This document shows, piece after piece, positions 19,301 to 28,220 of a stretch of 64,000 bases of DNA (its first letter is position 1; the number at the start of each line of letters is the position of its first letter). Source of the DNA: Symbiodinium natans. Lineage: Eukaryota; Sar; Dinophyceae; Suessiales; Symbiodiniaceae. A program made the position numbers and the translations under genes. Below the pieces are notes generated by a model. The model searched no databases. It was given only the letters and a program-made list of their open reading frames with translations, and had not been told where the DNA came from. The stretch lies in assembly GCA_905221605.1 (NCBI GenBank), contig CAJNDS010002173.1, positions 124,001-188,000 on the forward strand, in the 5' to 3' direction.

Positions 19301-21100
19301 GCTTGAAGGCAGATACCCAGGGCTGACTCATTCCCTCAACGTCTGTGTAGGGCTCAGGGGCTCAATTATACCCATCTTCCCTCCAACCCGAAGCTGTCAG
19401 TTCGGTAAACGAGCCCCCGGCAACGCAATCGTCGGCCACGCCGGCTGGGATCAGCCGCTTGCGCAACGCCTCCCAGGGAGAGCTTTTTGGGGGGGCGACA
19501 CCGATCACAGCTCTTACAGCTCTTTGCAAAGCTCAGTCTGGAAACGGCTGCTCAGCCCTAAAGGCCCTAAGCGCTCCACTTTACGTTTCAACCAAACGTC
19601 TATACTATAACCCAAGCTGTCAATCGCTGGACTGTGGGCAATTCTTGGGTCAGAGCCCACCAGCCCACCCTCGGAAGCCAAAGCGATGTCTAGGATCAGG
19701 GGGAAAGTAGTCGAGATGCAACAGTGCCAGGAAGTGTTGAAGCCTCAAAAACCCAGCATCTTTATGCTGCCTGGCAGTCTGGGATATACTCAACCAGCCC
19801 TCTTGCAAGTCAGCCAAGAGACCCTCTTCAAGCCAACCAAGGGAAACATGTGCAAACAGCCAAGGTCCCATCCCAGCAATCTTGGGGCCATCTTGGGATT
19901 CTGGATGAGTTTTGGACAGGCACAAGCTTCTGAAGCGACAGGAAGCCCTCTCCAGCCTTTTGAACCCCCTGGTGTCTCTCCCAAGAACCGACAGCCCCAA
20001 ACCATACATACCATGGAGGCCCTCTCAGCAACTCCAAATGGACCAAACTTACCTCCAACAAGGACTGAGATTATGCTTCAAACTCAATTACTAACCGACC
20101 TGAGTTAGAGAGAAAGAAGCTATCCGAAAATGCAGCCCGGTTGAGGAGTGTCCCGGTCCTGGTTGCCAGGCTCGGGCCATGGGGGCCCGCTCCAGCCCCT
20201 CTGCGCTTGCAGGTGGGGTCACAAGCGATCGCTGTTTGATAAACAGATAAACCTTGCACCCCAGCATGATCTAAACATAACTTTTGCCTTGAGAAATTGT
20301 GGTTCAAGAATTAGGGGTATTCAGGGTACCCATGTCATTCTTCCATGAGGGAACGTTTTGTTTTGGGGGCGAATTAAGTAGCCTCCTAGAGGGGAGTCGC
20401 CTGGTGGTTGGGTCTGGGTCTAGGCTGTTGAGCATGATGGCTCTTGGTGGGTCGGAAGCTGGGTTGGGGGTCAGGCTGTTCGGATTCCTACCTTCGGAGT
20501 CCGGAGATTGATTTTTCCAAATGAACCACTCAAGTCCAATATGCAAAGAACGAGTCCGTGCGTCGAAAGCCAAGGCAGGCTGCTTTCTCGTACGATTTCG
20601 TCTGAAAATTGGGATCCTGATAGAACTACTCGAAATACATTCTATTCTGGAATGCCATCTCACACAGGGTTGAGGGGGGAGTACTTGGGTGGATCGGCTA
20701 CATTGCAGAACAACGAACATTGTTACAAGTTGAATGTAGAGTCCATCGGTGCGCATCACCCTAAAGCGCGTTCTAAGCCGATAACCCCCCCAAGCAGCCG
20801 GCCTGAGCACCGAATTACAAGACATTAAAACAAGTCCGGATGATGCGACCCCCCAAAAAGCTAACCCTAAACCCCCTCGTGATGCGAGAAACTGCGAAGC
20901 ACCACTCTTAAGATCTCTGGCCCGGGCAGCAGCGGCGGCGGCGTCTTGTCCGCACCAAGAGCCGAGCCTCTACCGGAAGCTTCTTTTTTTGAATTCAAGT
21001 CCATGCTCTCATGGGGTGTTGGGCCTTCTTAGGGAGCCCAACGCACCCTTGACTTGGGAGTGCACCTTAAACTACATAAGCGATATTGGCACAGTCGGAA
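16377..21100. other. Non-coding stretch with telomere-like heptamers; no gene recognised
   Basis: No supported gene is seen. Short protein-like minus-strand pieces occur near 17170-17095, 17520-17420 and 18120-18040 but have no recognisable family or convincing splice frame. Scattered TTTAGGG-like words occur, for example near 17030, 18510 and 20880. Confidence 0.4.
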
Positions 21101-21106
21101 TGTAAG

Positions 21107-21299
21107 AGGGGAGAGACGGACAGGGGGAAGAGGGAGAGAGATGGGGGAGAGGAGAGAGACGGAGAGGGAGGGGAGAGGGGGAGAGGGGGAGAAGGGAGAG
21201 GGGGAGGAGAGGGGAGGGAGGAGGGGGAGAGGGAGGGGAGAGGGGGAGAGGGAGGAGAGGGGGAGAGGGGAGAGGGGAGAGGGGGAGAGGGGAGAGGGA
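21107..21299. repeat. Purine-rich GAGAGGGGGA low-complexity tract
   Basis: Nearly two hundred bases consist almost only of G and A on the plus strand, as imperfect GAGAGGGGGA units. The long open frames across it on both strands are products of the repeat. Confidence 0.9.
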
Positions 21300-22150
21300 A
21301 CCCTGGTAGCTCCGTTGCCTTTGCTCCCTGCTGCATGTCTTCGTATTGATGGACGCGCCCCCAAGCAACCTCACAGCCATGATTCCATTTCGACTACCAC
21401 TGCGCTGTGACCAGCTATGCACCGATGTCGTCATCAATCTCCGGATGCTCCGGCCTGCGAATGTTGCATCCACGTCAAATTCGCAGTCGGATAGCCGCGT
21501 TGAACGCGTTGTACCGTCATACTCAGACGATACGCTGCGCTGGATGTCGCTGTTGCAAGTGGCCCAGCCAGACTTGTGGATGTCTTGGCAGCGGTGATGC
21601 GTTGACTTTTGGAGTGCACCGCTTCAGGTGAACCCCCTGCCCCTGCGCACGCAAGGCGCATTTATGATGTCTGGGCATGCGCACCTCTGACAACCAAGGT
21701 GTCCAGCCTCCGCCCAGCCATCGAGTGCCGAGCCAGTGTCTTTGTGGCTGTACTTGCCCAAGAGCCCAATGCACATTTTCCTGTCACTCTAAGTTTCGTT
21801 GTCCCAGCGTGTGTTCTTAGTCAAAGCCTCCCTGGCTGTAGCTGGAAATGCGAACGGTTTATGGTCATCATCAAGCTCCAGGCGAGCCTATAAATTCTGC
21901 CACAGGCAAGGCAAACCAAATGCACCCCGTGCCACTAAACAGCAAGCATGTACAGGAGTCCAATCTCTGGCCTTCAGCCGGACTAAAGACGGTACCATGA
22001 GCAGTAGCAGTAGCAGTGTGACCCCAACCCTTTCGACGCGAGACATTGCTGAGGCGCGGGCGACTCGCACGTGTTGGTGTTGGACTTCGCTTCGGTGACT
22101 GCGCAGAGACGCAAGGGTGCAAGGGTTTAGGGTTTAGGATTTATAGGGTT
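21300..22150. other. No gene recognised
   Basis: Open frames exist on both strands (for example minus near 21775-21430) but none resembles a known family. A short TTTAGGG pair lies at about 22125-22140. Confidence 0.35.
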
Positions 22151-23062
22151 CTAGTTCTGCAATGGCCTCTTGTGGTTCACTGACTTGAGGTGGAGAGCTC
22201 GGCAGCATGGATCCCGGCCGCACCCTTGCAAGCAGTAAGCCCACCGCGAACTCCAACCCCCCAAAATCCCAAACCCTGCCGAATGCCGAAGCGTAGGCCC
22301 AAAGTCCTCGAAGTGCGCCGGACTCCAGCCCCAGACCCTCCACGACCCTTGCCAGCCTTGATTGGTTCCCCAAGCCTCGCTCCAAGCGATCTTCCGGGGC
22401 ATTGCGGGTCCAAAAGGGCTGCTGTTCAGGGGGGAAAGTATCTGGAGCCTTATCATCAAGGCATCTAAAAGGGACCAAAGTGTGGACTGATGCCCTTTGC
22501 ATGATGCCTCCAATATCCCCATGCAGGAATGTACCTTGAAAGGCTTATAGGGATCATACTCTACTTGGGGGAGTTCAAAGCAAGATTGGAATCTCTGGGT
22601 TCTTGATCGCTTTACTCTTTGCAAGAAGGGGAGGCCCCACCACAGCCGATAAGCCCTGAACTTAAGGGCGTGGCCACTGCTTGACAGGGGAGCTTGGCTT
22701 GTGGAGCTTCTGTGAGAGCACAAGGTCCCTGGAACCCTTCTTAAGGTTTTCAAAACTTCCACGGCCTCTGGCATGTGAAGAAGTCCATCTCCGATTCGCA
22801 AGGCACCTCCGGTGTACCCAGAGTGCGACAGCTTCAGCCTCTGTTCGGGACCGTGGCCCAGAAAATACACCGACTCGACCTTACCTTCTGAGACCCCTAA
22901 GACGATCCAAGGGTCCAAGCCCCTAAGCCTTTGCCTATCCCATGAGGACCCTTTCCGCAAGCCGCGACCACGACCGCCACGTACACGTTTGATGTTCGCT
23001 AGGTCCGACAGACAGCCTCCTTCTTTGCGCTTGTTGTGTCGGAAAGGAGGGGCATGAACCAA
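22151..23062 (-). CDS. Long minus-strand open frame, unidentified
   Basis: The frame is open for 303 codons, unusually long for this non-coding neighbourhood and on the strand used by all recognised genes. An Arg/Gly-rich piece (KRVRGGRGRGLRKG) lies near 22980-22930. A more globular piece (VESVYFLGHGPEQRLKLSH) lies near 22885-22830, then GALRIGDGLLHMPEAVEVLK. The 3' half is Trp- and Pro-rich and looks non-coding. It may hold one or two exons of an unknown gene or be chance. Confidence 0.2.
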   Translation of the reverse strand: MVHAPPFRHNKRKEGGCLSDLANIKRVRGGRGRGLRKGSSWDRQRLRGLDPWIVLGVSEGKVESVYFLGHGPEQRLKLSHSGYTGGALRIGDGLLHMPEAVEVLKTLRRVPGTLCSHRSSTSQAPLSSSGHALKFRAYRLWWGLPFLQRVKRSRTQRFQSCFELPQVEYDPYKPFKVHSCMGILEASCKGHQSTLWSLLDALMIRLQILSPLNSSPFGPAMPRKIAWSEAWGTNQGWQGSWRVWGWSPAHFEDFGPTLRHSAGFGILGGWSSRWAYCLQGCGRDPCCRALHLKSVNHKRPLQN

Positions 23063-23486
23063 GCAAGTTCAGAACCCAAAGGTCCGGACCCTGGCACTCT
23101 GGCACCTCGTCGCCCATGGTCTCTGCCATGGGTGGTGCTACCATGGCGGAGGGGTCAAGACATCGTGTTTTTTCAAGGTAAGGCCTGTTCAGTTCTGGAC
23201 CTGAGTAGGGGGCCAGGTGACACCTGTGGTGCAGCTCAGAAGGAGCAACGACGGGATCTTTCTATAGCTGGTCTTTGGCTTCGTGGCTTCGTGGCGAGGT
23301 GGACGGCCAAAAGACTGGCATGATCCCAGGCTTTCTAGGAGTAGCTTAGGTGGCCAGGTGTCTACATACTGTTTTCAAACTCCGCCGACCACTGTGTGAT
23401 TTGAGCCACAGAGCATTCCAAGTACGGTTTGCGTAGGCACCCAACGCGGCCTTCACGGCAAAAAAATGTGGCGCCTCTGCGCGAGC

Positions 23487-23494
23487 GAGAGAGC

Positions 23495-23529
<35 letters not shown>

Positions 23530-23580
23530 GGCAAAGGGGGGGGGGGGGGGGGAGGGAGAGAGCGGGAGCACAACATTTAG
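23487..23580. repeat. GA-dinucleotide tract and poly-G run
   Basis: A GAGAGA tract is followed by 17 consecutive G (23536-23552) and further GA-rich sequence. This is the only long homopolymer in the window with G rather than C on the plus strand. Confidence 0.9.
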
Positions 23581-23786
23581 GGGATGCGATGTTCCAACCG
23601 GAGCCTGGGCCTCAGCCTAAGCCTGGGTTTAGGGTTTAGCTTTTAGGGTACCCTGCTTCAGCAATTTAGGGTGTAGGCCGAAGAGCTTGGGCTTGAGATT
23701 GCCCTTTGCTTAGCATGAAGGGTTGATCAACAACTATGGCCCCTTTTAGCTATGGACTTGGTAGAAACCATGAATTATTTGAGACA

Positions 23787-23807
23787 CCCCCCCCCCCCCC
23801 CCCCCCC
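23787..23807. repeat. Poly-C tract (21 C on plus strand)
   Basis: This is an uninterrupted C run. See the finding on strand bias of homopolymers. Confidence 0.95.
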
Positions 23808-24740
23808 ATGCCCCGAGCCCCAAGCCTTATGCCTCAAGTGATTGGGGCAGGCTGCGGTGCCGGCTTTTCGGTTCTGACCCGCGCTGGGCTGCATTTCGCC
23901 CGGAGTGTCAACAGCTCAGACCCGAAGAAGCCTACAGACCCTGGCAATTCATCTGGGGCCTTGGGGTGCGGCTGAAATCTACGCATGGGCAGTCGTAAGT
24001 TTTGCAAACCCGTGCGAGAGCTTCATCATCTCGTGAGCCGGGCAGGGCTGATGGATGTAGGTCTTATGCAGGAGATGACAACTGGAATGGAACTACTCGC
24101 AGCGCTGCGGTCGCTAGTGACCTGGCAAACAGTTTGAACTTTCTGTTGTAGACGAGAACAGTCCTATGAAGCTAACTTTACACCACCGACCACCAACACT
24201 CTATGCAGAAGTTGGGGCAAGAAACAAGCCAGAGAAAGCATGTTAGTCCAACGCAACTACGTGTAAGCAACTTTCTGGGATGTCCGATATCTTCCATCGT
24301 TGTCGGATTGCATGAGCAGCTGCCATGTGATCCTAAAGGCTTGCTTGGCATACTGCAGCTCTTGAGATTGTAACTCTGCTTGGATGAATGCTGATTTGCA
24401 TGGTCCTACTTGCCTACTGCATATTTGGGTGAGACTTTCTCTGAAACTGCGCCCCACCGTGGCCTCTACACAAGTTTTTTGTTGTCACCCTGTCATTTCT
24501 CAAAGATCAACCCTCAGCCCGAAGGTTGAAGTAATTCTGAGATGCCTTAAATCCCAAAGCCCACGCTTAATTCCCGAAGGCCATGTCGGAGTTGATATGT
24601 CAGGGTCTGGGTGGCTTAGTGTCACAGGCCTGAAGGTAAAAGGCCTGCAATGCATGTCTTTCCCTTCATGAGCCCATTAGGGGGGGTTTTAGGGTTTAGG
24701 GCACGGAGCTCAGCGAAAGCCGGCACACCCCTTACAGTAC
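23808..24740. other. No gene recognised
   Basis: I see no coding or structural feature that I can support here apart from a TTTAGGG pair near 24685-24700. Confidence 0.35.
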
Positions 24741-24749
24741 GTCAGAAAC

Positions 24750-25112
24750 CGGCTACGGAGGGTAGCTTTAGCAGCGGGCCTGGGGCGCATGTTGCATTTG
24801 CAAAGTCACTCACGCATTTGCGCAGGACCTGATCAAACAGGAATGCAATGAGACTAAGCTCGTGGATCTGCAACAAACGAGTGGCACCACACACGTATTC
24901 GAAAAAACAACGCCAGGCTCGCACTCCAACTCTCGGGCTGAGAGTGCAGGGTTTCACATGGAAAGCTGGTAGATGACAGCGTGCCGGCATGTGATGACAA
25001 TACCGTGCGCGCGTCTTCCAACCACAGCCGCGCGACATCCCAAACATCAGCTGTTTCCGCCCTTAGGAGCCTATGTCGCATGCGGCTGACCCCACTGCCC
25101 ATATGCATATTT
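24750..25112 (-). CDS. Unidentified exon-like segments (minus strand)
   Basis: Two protein-like stretches in different frames lie close together. RHRLLRAETADVWDVARLWL occurs near 25090-25010. Further on, RLLQIHELSLIAFLFDQVLR occurs near 24885-24825, in a frame open from about 25047 to 24742. Composition and strand fit an exon or two of a minus-strand gene downstream of the CFAP61 locus. No family is recognised and no splice sites are fixed. Confidence 0.3.
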
Positions 25113-25128
25113 GTATACACACCTACTT

Positions 25129-25237
25129 ACACATAATACATGTATACATACATGTATATATATATATATAGTGTATCGTCTTGTATATACAACTGTATAT
25201 ACACATATGTTGTATATGTATATATATATATAGTAAT
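25129..25237. repeat. TA/ATGTAT microsatellite
   Basis: Alternating ATACATGTATA and (TA)n runs, interrupted once near 25170-25200. It is purely low complexity. Confidence 0.9.
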
Positions 25238-26693
25238 TATGAATTCTGCGCCCTCAACGCCGGCACTGCTGCCATGGTGTGCGCCCTGCCAAGGGCCAGG
25301 CATCGAAGGTGAGACTCCTGAGCGGCAGCGCCCGAAACGTCGGGGCTCTTCGGTTTTTCAGGGCATGCTTCAACTCTCGGGGTTTAGGGGCTGCCGTAGG
25401 GGCCTAGGGGCTCAATCGGAACGAAGCTTCCAGCATGTTGGGATGGCCGCTTCAGGTTCAGCATGCCAGTGCCGCCATGCATAAGCCCTCTGTCTTAGGG
25501 AGCAGTAAGGATGCTGATGCTCTGACGGGCGAATGCGGTGCTTGCTTGCTTGCCTTGCCAGAAGGAGGACCTTCATGCTTAAGAATGGGTTCGAAGCCTT
25601 GCTTCTTGCCAGTGGCACATCCGAGGCTCTCAGCTGCAGAGCTTCTTGTTGGAAGATGGGGCGCACCCTCGTTCTTGGCACCGCAGAGCCCCCTACTCTC
25701 ATCCCCAAGCTCTACTTCTCTCTTCGATTTGGGGTTCCGGAACCGCACAATCCGTAAATAGGGCCTTAGAAAATAGAATTCGGGGCTCTGAGGCGACGGC
25801 GGAGCATGCAGCGCAATCATTTCTGCGCAGTGTCCTCACGGGAGGGGGTCTAAACCTTAAACCACCCTGAACAACCCCAAAACCCAAAAAGCAACTTGAA
25901 CAAGCAACCCTCCAAACCCTAAACAGCCCTATGCCTTGACGGGGGGTTGCTCTTGGGTTTAACGGTTCGAGGCATCCTGACGCTTGGTGGATGTCCAGGG
26001 ATGTTCAGGGTTGGGCTTCGGTGTCCTGACAAACTACGGATTGAGGTCGCAGATTTCTTGCTTCCGCCATCGGAAAGTGGGAGGAGGGTGGGTTGCTGTA
26101 GGATTTGGGTTCTGGATTTCGTGATTGGGGTCGGCCCCAGACTACTTTGGGGCTTAGGGTTTCAGGTTTGGGGCTTACGGCGAAGCCCGTACGCCTTACC
26201 TCACTGGAGGTGGGGAATGAGTTGAACTTAGGTCCAAAACATTCCCAAAACATTCCTACACGGAGGTACCTCTTTTCCTATAATTACTGTCTTGATCAAG
26301 CCTCGCCGGTCGTAAACCACGAGTTAGAGGGCCACGCATGCCAAGCCTTTGAATCAGATTCGCAAGCTGCAAAATCTGGGCGCGCTGCCCACTGCCAGGC
26401 CAGGAAGTACGTCCTTGGCAAGGGAGGGCAGGAGAAAGGGTTCAGGGCCAAGTGGGTGTATCGCGAGGGTTCAGGGAGGTACAGGGTCGCTGTGTGCGGC
26501 GGCTCCCCTCTCAATCCCTGGCACATCATCAGCGCCCCAAAGCAGGCAACGGTCCAAAGCTGGCCCCAGCGTAATACCCAACAAAGGAAGCATCTTGGTT
26601 TCAGGAATCCGCCTTTCTAGGTCTGGGGTTTGGCATGGTAGGGTTGCCGGGGGTACGTACTCTGTTGCCCATATCAATGAGCTCCCTAAGATG
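25238..26693. other. No gene recognised; degenerate telomere-like repeats
   Basis: Open frames on both strands occur around 25430-25820 and 26105-26620 but look like chance. Degenerate telomere-like repeats (CCCTAAA- and GGTTTAGGG-like words) are frequent near 25850-26250. Confidence 0.35.
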
Positions 26694-26900
26694 CTACCAC
26701 CTTCTGAACCCTGACACTCGCAGAATCTCCAAGCCCCAAGCCACGGCTCTGTTGAAAGTTCTGTTAGAGACAAGAAGCTTGAGGTGGTTGGTATTCTCCT
26801 GGAGGTATTCGAGCAGGTGATCCTCCCAGTGCAGGCGAGCGTACTTCACCACGCCATGCAGGCATAGTAGTCATCATCTTCATATGGCTTCTTCGTGTTC
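26694..26900 (-). CDS. Candidate last CFAP61 exon(s), with an apparent frame break
   Basis: Two strongly protein-like pieces abut. LNTKKPYEDDDYYACMAW (about 26900-26846) ends in a TGA. KYARLHWEDHLLEYLQENTN, then HLKLLVSN, starts at 26846 in another frame and runs to a TAG at 26694. One missing T in TGGTGAAG would join them, and an unrecognised small intron is the alternative. CFAP61 proteins end with a helix and a segment of the type EYLxxNxNHLPLY, so EYLQENTNHLKLL fits the C-terminus of that family. It lies downstream of, and in line with, the surer CFAP61 exons. Confidence 0.4.
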
Positions 26901-27280
26901 AAGCCCCCTGGGCGGTGCCTACATGTCTAATTTCTCACAATGATCAGGTCGAGTCGGTGAGCTTTGCTTTGCACTCGCCATGACGAGGTCTTCCTCAAGC
27001 CGTAGACAAAGGAGGCCTCTAAGTAGAGCGCGCAGCAGCTCATTCTTACGGCACCACTGAACGCAGACCCCGAACATATTCATTGGAGGATTTCCCGCCA
27101 AAGCCGCCCTCTGATTGGGTTCTGGACTTTCGGGGCTCGAAGGTGTTGGGAAGCTGAGGTCCAGAATTGGATCAGGCCTTCGGAGCTTTCGCACCCTGGG
27201 TCCCCTTGTTGAGGGGACTTAGGGTGGATTTAGGGCAGGGTTTGTGGACCTCAGAGGATGGCGTCCCCATCTGCAAGGCT

Positions 27281-27347
27281 AAGCGGCTCCTGGATAGCTT
27301 TCACGCTATCTTTGGGAAGCTGCTGCCGAATCTCCGCCAAGAGTTTC
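27281..27347 (-). CDS. Spliced exon KLLAEIRQQLPKDSVKAIQE (gene unassigned, perhaps CFAP61)
   Basis: The exon starts at 27347 after a CTTGCAG acceptor and reads KLLAEIRQQLPKDSVKAIQE, then PL. It completes an Arg codon begun in the exon at 27484-27542, so the two are joined by a GT-AG intron of 136 bases with the frame kept. The 3' end (GC donor near 27281) is a guess. The sequence is helical and charged. Its position between CFAP61-like exons suggests a lineage-specific part of the same protein. Confidence 0.55.
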
Positions 27348-27483
27348 CTGCAAGCTTGCGGACTGTGCTCAGCAGAGACGGGTATGCTTTAAGATTTGGG
27401 CCACCAGAACATTGAATGAATCCCTGACTGAATCCCGAGCACCTGACATCTACTGAACGCCACCCACTGGGCCGGGTTCCGAC

Positions 27484-27542
27484 CTCGACAGGCCCTCTTT
27501 CATGTTGACGTTCTCGAGGGCGGAGTTGATGATTTGCTTCAC
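27484..27542 (-). CDS. Spliced exon VKQIINSALENVNMKEGLSR (gene unassigned, perhaps CFAP61)
   Basis: A 59-base exon lies between a CTCTGTCAG acceptor and an AG/GTCGG donor. It reads VKQIINSALENVNMKEGLS plus two bases of an Arg codon completed by the exon at 27347. The exact phase match is good evidence of real splicing. I do not recognise the family. Confidence 0.55.
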
Positions 27543-27733
27543 CTGACAGAGGCTTCAAGATCAGTGACGAAAGACTTAGGTAGAACAGGTGAGCCCTAAC
27601 TTGCCCCAGTCCCTACAACTTAAGGAACCCCCAAAACCGAGCAGAGGGGCAAGAACACTCAAAGTTACCAGAGAGCCGAGAGCCAACGAAGCCCTGAACC
27701 CGAGGAGGCCAATCCAACTCGAATTCTGCTGCG

Positions 27734-28090
27734 AGCAAAGGAGGACCTCCTCCGAGGACAGCATCTCCAGCTTGATTTGATGGCCTCAGGGTTGAGGCGC
27801 TTAGGGTTGAGACTTCACATGGGCCTTAGGATGTAGGACCGGGGGTGGTGGTGTGAATCTGCGTCTTCTTGGATGGAGCTGTCCATGCACCCGGACTTCA
27901 GCCAATGGTGCTTAGCCATTGCTGCTGCGTAGGCGCTTTGCCTGAGTAGTTGAATAGCTACAGTCGGGAAGTATTGGGAGATTACGTCGCGCACTTCTGG
28001 CTGCGCTGGCATGCCAGCCAGCTCCAGGAGTCAGTTGCCACTTAAAGAACTTCGCGGCATCTTCGACTTCAAGTGTTTCTTCAAATCTCA
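27734..28090 (-). CDS. Cluster of exon-like segments in the 3' part of the CFAP61 locus
   Basis: Three protein-like stretches occur on the minus strand. FEETLEVEDAAKFFKW lies at about 28090-28040. PEVRDVISQYFPTVAIQLLR, then QSAYAAAMAKHHWLK, lies in an open frame at 28012-27815. QIKLEMLSSEEVLLCSQ lies at about 27780-27734. Their spacing and strand suit exons between the CFAP61 HDRF exon and the spliced pair at 27.5 kb. Boundaries are not fixed and no outside family is recognised. Confidence 0.35.
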
Positions 28091-28159
28091 GGCACGAAGA
28101 TGCTAAAGACCGTTAGTAATAGAAGCCTCGATGACCCAAAGCTGTTAAGACTCGGCTGA

Positions 28160-28220
28160 GGAGCAGAAGTCCATAAATCTGTCGTGGAAGAGTGCGGTCG
28201 CCCACTCGTCCGCAAGGAAC
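28160..28220 (-). CDS. CFAP61: CFAP61 exon: [16 protein letters not shown]
   Basis: It reads [18 protein letters not shown]. The CFAP61 family has a near-C-terminal EPWxLALFHDRFIDxR block, and W, A-LFHDRF and D are all kept. The acceptor is placed at GGCAAAG before 28220, but the open frame continues further upstream (to about 28390, including DDDIPDIVE), so the 5' edge and phase are uncertain. The 3' edge lies before a TAA at about 28150. Confidence 0.7.

Noticed and set aside
21029-21473. Pro/Ser/Leu-rich and Gly/Arg/Glu-rich open frames
   Set aside because: Caused by the GAGAGGGGGA low-complexity tract.
22151-23062. Whole 303-codon frame as one single-exon gene
   Set aside because: The second half is Trp/Pro-rich and telomere-word-like; only short pieces look coding, so it is listed at low confidence and no function is given.
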